A stretch of DNA of 64,000 nucleotides from positions 186,001 through 250,000 of the forward strand of contig NC_008392.1 in assembly GCF_000203915.1 (NCBI RefSeq), in the 5' to 3' direction. The notes beneath the pieces were generated by a model that was not told the DNA's origin, did no database searches, and worked only from the letters and a program-made list of their open reading frames with translations. This document shows positions 62,557-64,000 of this stretch, piece by piece (positions within the stretch are counted from its first letter, which is position 1; each line of letters begins with the position of its first letter). This stretch comes from Burkholderia ambifaria AMMD (lineage in GTDB: Bacteria > Pseudomonadota > Gammaproteobacteria > Burkholderiales > Burkholderiaceae). The translations under genes were made by a program, and so were the position numbers.

Positions 62557-63105
62557 TCCGGCAATCGACGCGACGTGCCGACGGCGCCGCCGGCGGTCAG
62601 CAGCCAGTCATTGACCTACCGACCGGTCGGCATCGCTTCAGGCCGCTATTGAAACGCGCATATGCGTTTCGGGATCAGCCCGATCGTGTCCGGCGAAGAA
62701 GTGAACGATTTCACGCGAAGGCAGCCGCAGAGGGGAGCCGGCCATGGGAACCCGCAAAGGAACCCGGTTATGGGAAAACTCGTCCGCGGCCTAAGCACGC
62801 AGCCCGGCTCGAGCCACAACACCGCACCCCAAAAACGCCAGCGAGCCCGCCCCCGTCAACATCCGTTCAGCCGACGCGATATCGCTCCCGCGTGGATAAA
62901 ACACAACAGTAGAACGGAACACGCGCTCGACGCGCCCCACCTCGATAGCGCCGTCGTTATGAGGCATACTCTATTCGCGCACATCGAACGATCGTTCTTT
63001 TTTAAACGCAAGCCGTCGCGCGAACCACTAAACACACACATGATTCTGGTACCTTGACGCACCGGCCCGCGCGCAATGCAATGGCCATCACCCATCTTTC
63101 ACACT
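62557..63105. other. Intergenic region upstream of pntA with palindromes
   Basis: 549 bp with no convincing gene. Elements seen are a perfect 12-bp palindrome CCGACCGGTCGG (62619-62630), an inverted repeat GAAACGC-6-GCGTTTC (62651-62670) and a palindrome GAACGATCGTTC (62986-62997) followed by TTTTTT. The last lies about 110 bp before the pntA start, in an AT-richer patch that probably contains the promoter. Confidence 0.5.
62619..62630. promoter_or_regulatory. TetR-operator-like palindrome
   Basis: CCGACCGGTCGG is perfect over 12 bases and sits within TACCGACCGGTCGGCA, one base short of a 16-base palindrome. ACCGACCGGTCGGT-type sequences are common in promoters of TetR-controlled genes. Neither neighbouring gene encodes a TetR protein, so it may be a relic or be bound in trans. 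Confidence 0.3.
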
Positions 63106-64000
63106 ATGACACTACAGATTGGGATTCCTCTGGAGACAGCCACCGGCGAACGGCGCGTTGCGACCGTACCCGAAGTGGTCGAGAAACTGATCAAGCTGGG
63201 GTTTTCGGTGGCCGTGCAAAGCGGCGCCGGCGCCGGCGCGAATTTTGACGACGATGCGTACCGCGCGGCCGGCGCGAGCATCGCCGCGTCGGCGGCCGAG
63301 CTCTGGTCCGGCAGCGACATCGTGCTCAAGGTGCGCCCGCCGAGTGCCGACGAAGTCGCGCTGATGCGCGAAGGCGGCACGCTGATCGGCTTCGTATGGC
63401 CCGCGCAGAACCCCGAACTGATGCAGCAGCTGGCCGCGAAACGCGCAACGGTGCTCGCGATCGATTCGCTGCCGCGCACGCTGTCGCGCGCGCAGAAGAT
63501 GGACGCGCTCACGTCGATGGCCGGCATCAGCGGCTACCGCGCGGTGATCGAGGCCGCGCATGCGTTCGGCCGCTTCCTGAACGGTCAGGTCACGGCGGCC
63601 GGCAAGGTCCCGCCGGCCAAGGTCTTCATCGCCGGCGCCGGCGTCGCGGGCCTCGCCGCGATCGGCACGGCAGCGAGCCTCGGCGCGATCGTGCGCGCGA
63701 ACGACACGCGCGCCGAGGTGGCCGATCAGGTCAAGTCGCTGGGCGGCGAGTTCGTCAAGGTCGACTACGAAGAGGAAGGCTCGGGCGGCGGCGGTTACGC
63801 GAAGGTGATGAGCGAAGGCTTCCAGCAGGCGCAGCGCGCGATGTATGCGCAGCAGGCCAAGGATGCCGACATCATCATCACGACCGCGCTGATCCCCGGC
63901 AAGCCGGCGCCGAAGCTGATCACCGCCGAGATGGTGCAGTCGATGAAGCCCGGCAGCGTGATCGTCGACATGGCCGCCGAACAGGGCGGCAACTGCGAAC
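63106..64000 (+). CDS. pntA: NAD(P) transhydrogenase subunit alpha, 5' part
   Basis: The first 298 codons are present; the gene continues past the right edge. The protein begins MTLQIGIPLETATGERRVAT, the N-terminal AlaDH/PNT domain with the substrate-side segment. The NAD-binding fold has FIAGAGVAGLAAIGTAASLG (around 175-194) and DTRAEVADQVKSLGG. It also contains the family block FVKVDYEEEGSGGGGYAKVM and GSVIVDMAAEQGGNCE at the edge. The proton-pumping enzyme exchanges hydride between NADH and NADP+ to make NADPH. The beta and membrane parts should follow downstream. The start ATG at 63106 gives the expected N-terminus. Confidence 0.93.
   Translation, partial: MTLQIGIPLETATGERRVATVPEVVEKLIKLGFSVAVQSGAGAGANFDDDAYRAAGASIAASAAELWSGSDIVLKVRPPSADEVALMREGGTLIGFVWPAQNPELMQQLAAKRATVLAIDSLPRTLSRAQKMDALTSMAGISGYRAVIEAAHAFGRFLNGQVTAAGKVPPAKVFIAGAGVAGLAAIGTAASLGAIVRANDTRAEVADQVKSLGGEFVKVDYEEEGSGGGGYAKVMSEGFQQAQRAMYAQQAKDADIIITTALIPGKPAPKLITAEMVQSMKPGSVIVDMAAEQGGNCE

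Noticed and set aside
62662..63057. Open frame starting MRFGISPIVSGEEVNDF before pntA
   Set aside because: Only the first 20 residues look protein-like; the rest is low-complexity and there is no ribosome binding site. At most a gene remnant.
1..64000. CRISPR arrays, prophage, toxin-antitoxin or restriction-modification genes
   Set aside because: No regularly spaced repeats and no proteins with the relevant motifs were found on either strand.

Overview
The window comes from a high-GC betaproteobacterium, most likely a Burkholderia of the cepacia complex or a close relative. The evidence is uniform GC-rich codon use, the DUF4148 and DUF3331 small-protein families that are common in Burkholderiaceae, and a complete hmqABCDEFG-type operon, a gene set known to me only from Burkholderia. 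No tRNA, rRNA, CRISPR array, insertion sequence or phage gene was recognised. Both ends are cut inside genes: an ECF sigma factor on the left and the NAD(P) transhydrogenase alpha subunit on the right.

Bases 1-19154 form a stress and signalling region. It holds an ECF sigma factor, a CPBP membrane protease, the organic hydroperoxide reductase Ohr, two DUF4148 and two DUF3331 paralogues, a cupin, a stand-alone condensation-type acyltransferase, an MFS exporter and an SDR. A minus-strand signalling array follows: a 1685-residue kinase (pseudokinase, AAA ATPase, GAF and histidine kinase domains), a FixJ-type regulator, a receiver-only protein and a small membrane histidine kinase. Then come a Usp, a BON protein and a second kinase resembling the C-terminal third of the giant one. 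Two short motifs recur in the intergenic DNA: an identical 20-mer (5447, 17691) with a looser copy at 8908, and CGYCAGATAC upstream of the sigma factor and both DUF4148 genes.

Bases 19487-25184 encode a TetR regulator, a two-subunit molybdenum hydroxylase with the [2Fe-2S] and Mo domains fused, and an MFS importer, probably a catabolic unit for an aromatic or N-heterocyclic compound. A GNAT acetyltransferase and pyruvate carboxylase follow. Bases 30021-39958 form a minus-strand island: a glycine-betaine-type ABC importer, an SHMT-like protein lacking the PLP lysine, a DapA-family enzyme, an FAD oxidoreductase, an aldehyde dehydrogenase and a LysR regulator. It looks like uptake and catabolism of a betaine or amino-acid-like compound.

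Bases 39959-41215 are non-coding. They carry a 7-bp tandem repeat, an AT-rich stretch and a strong hairpin just upstream of hmqA. The operon (41216-52825) has overlapping or closely spaced genes and is expected to make 4-hydroxy-3-methyl-2-alkenylquinolines. HmqA activates anthranilate, HmqD condenses it with malonyl-CoA, HmqE acts as the PqsE-like thioesterase, HmqF supplies an unsaturated acyl chain, HmqB/C close the quinolone and HmqG methylates C3. The operon converges on a beta-oxidation module (3-hydroxyacyl-CoA dehydrogenase, thiolase, ETF-quinone oxidoreductase, acyl-CoA dehydrogenase) across a strong hairpin terminator.

The right end carries a divergent LysR/SDR pair, a pirin with altered metal ligands, a DMSP-lyase-like cupin and the start of pntA.
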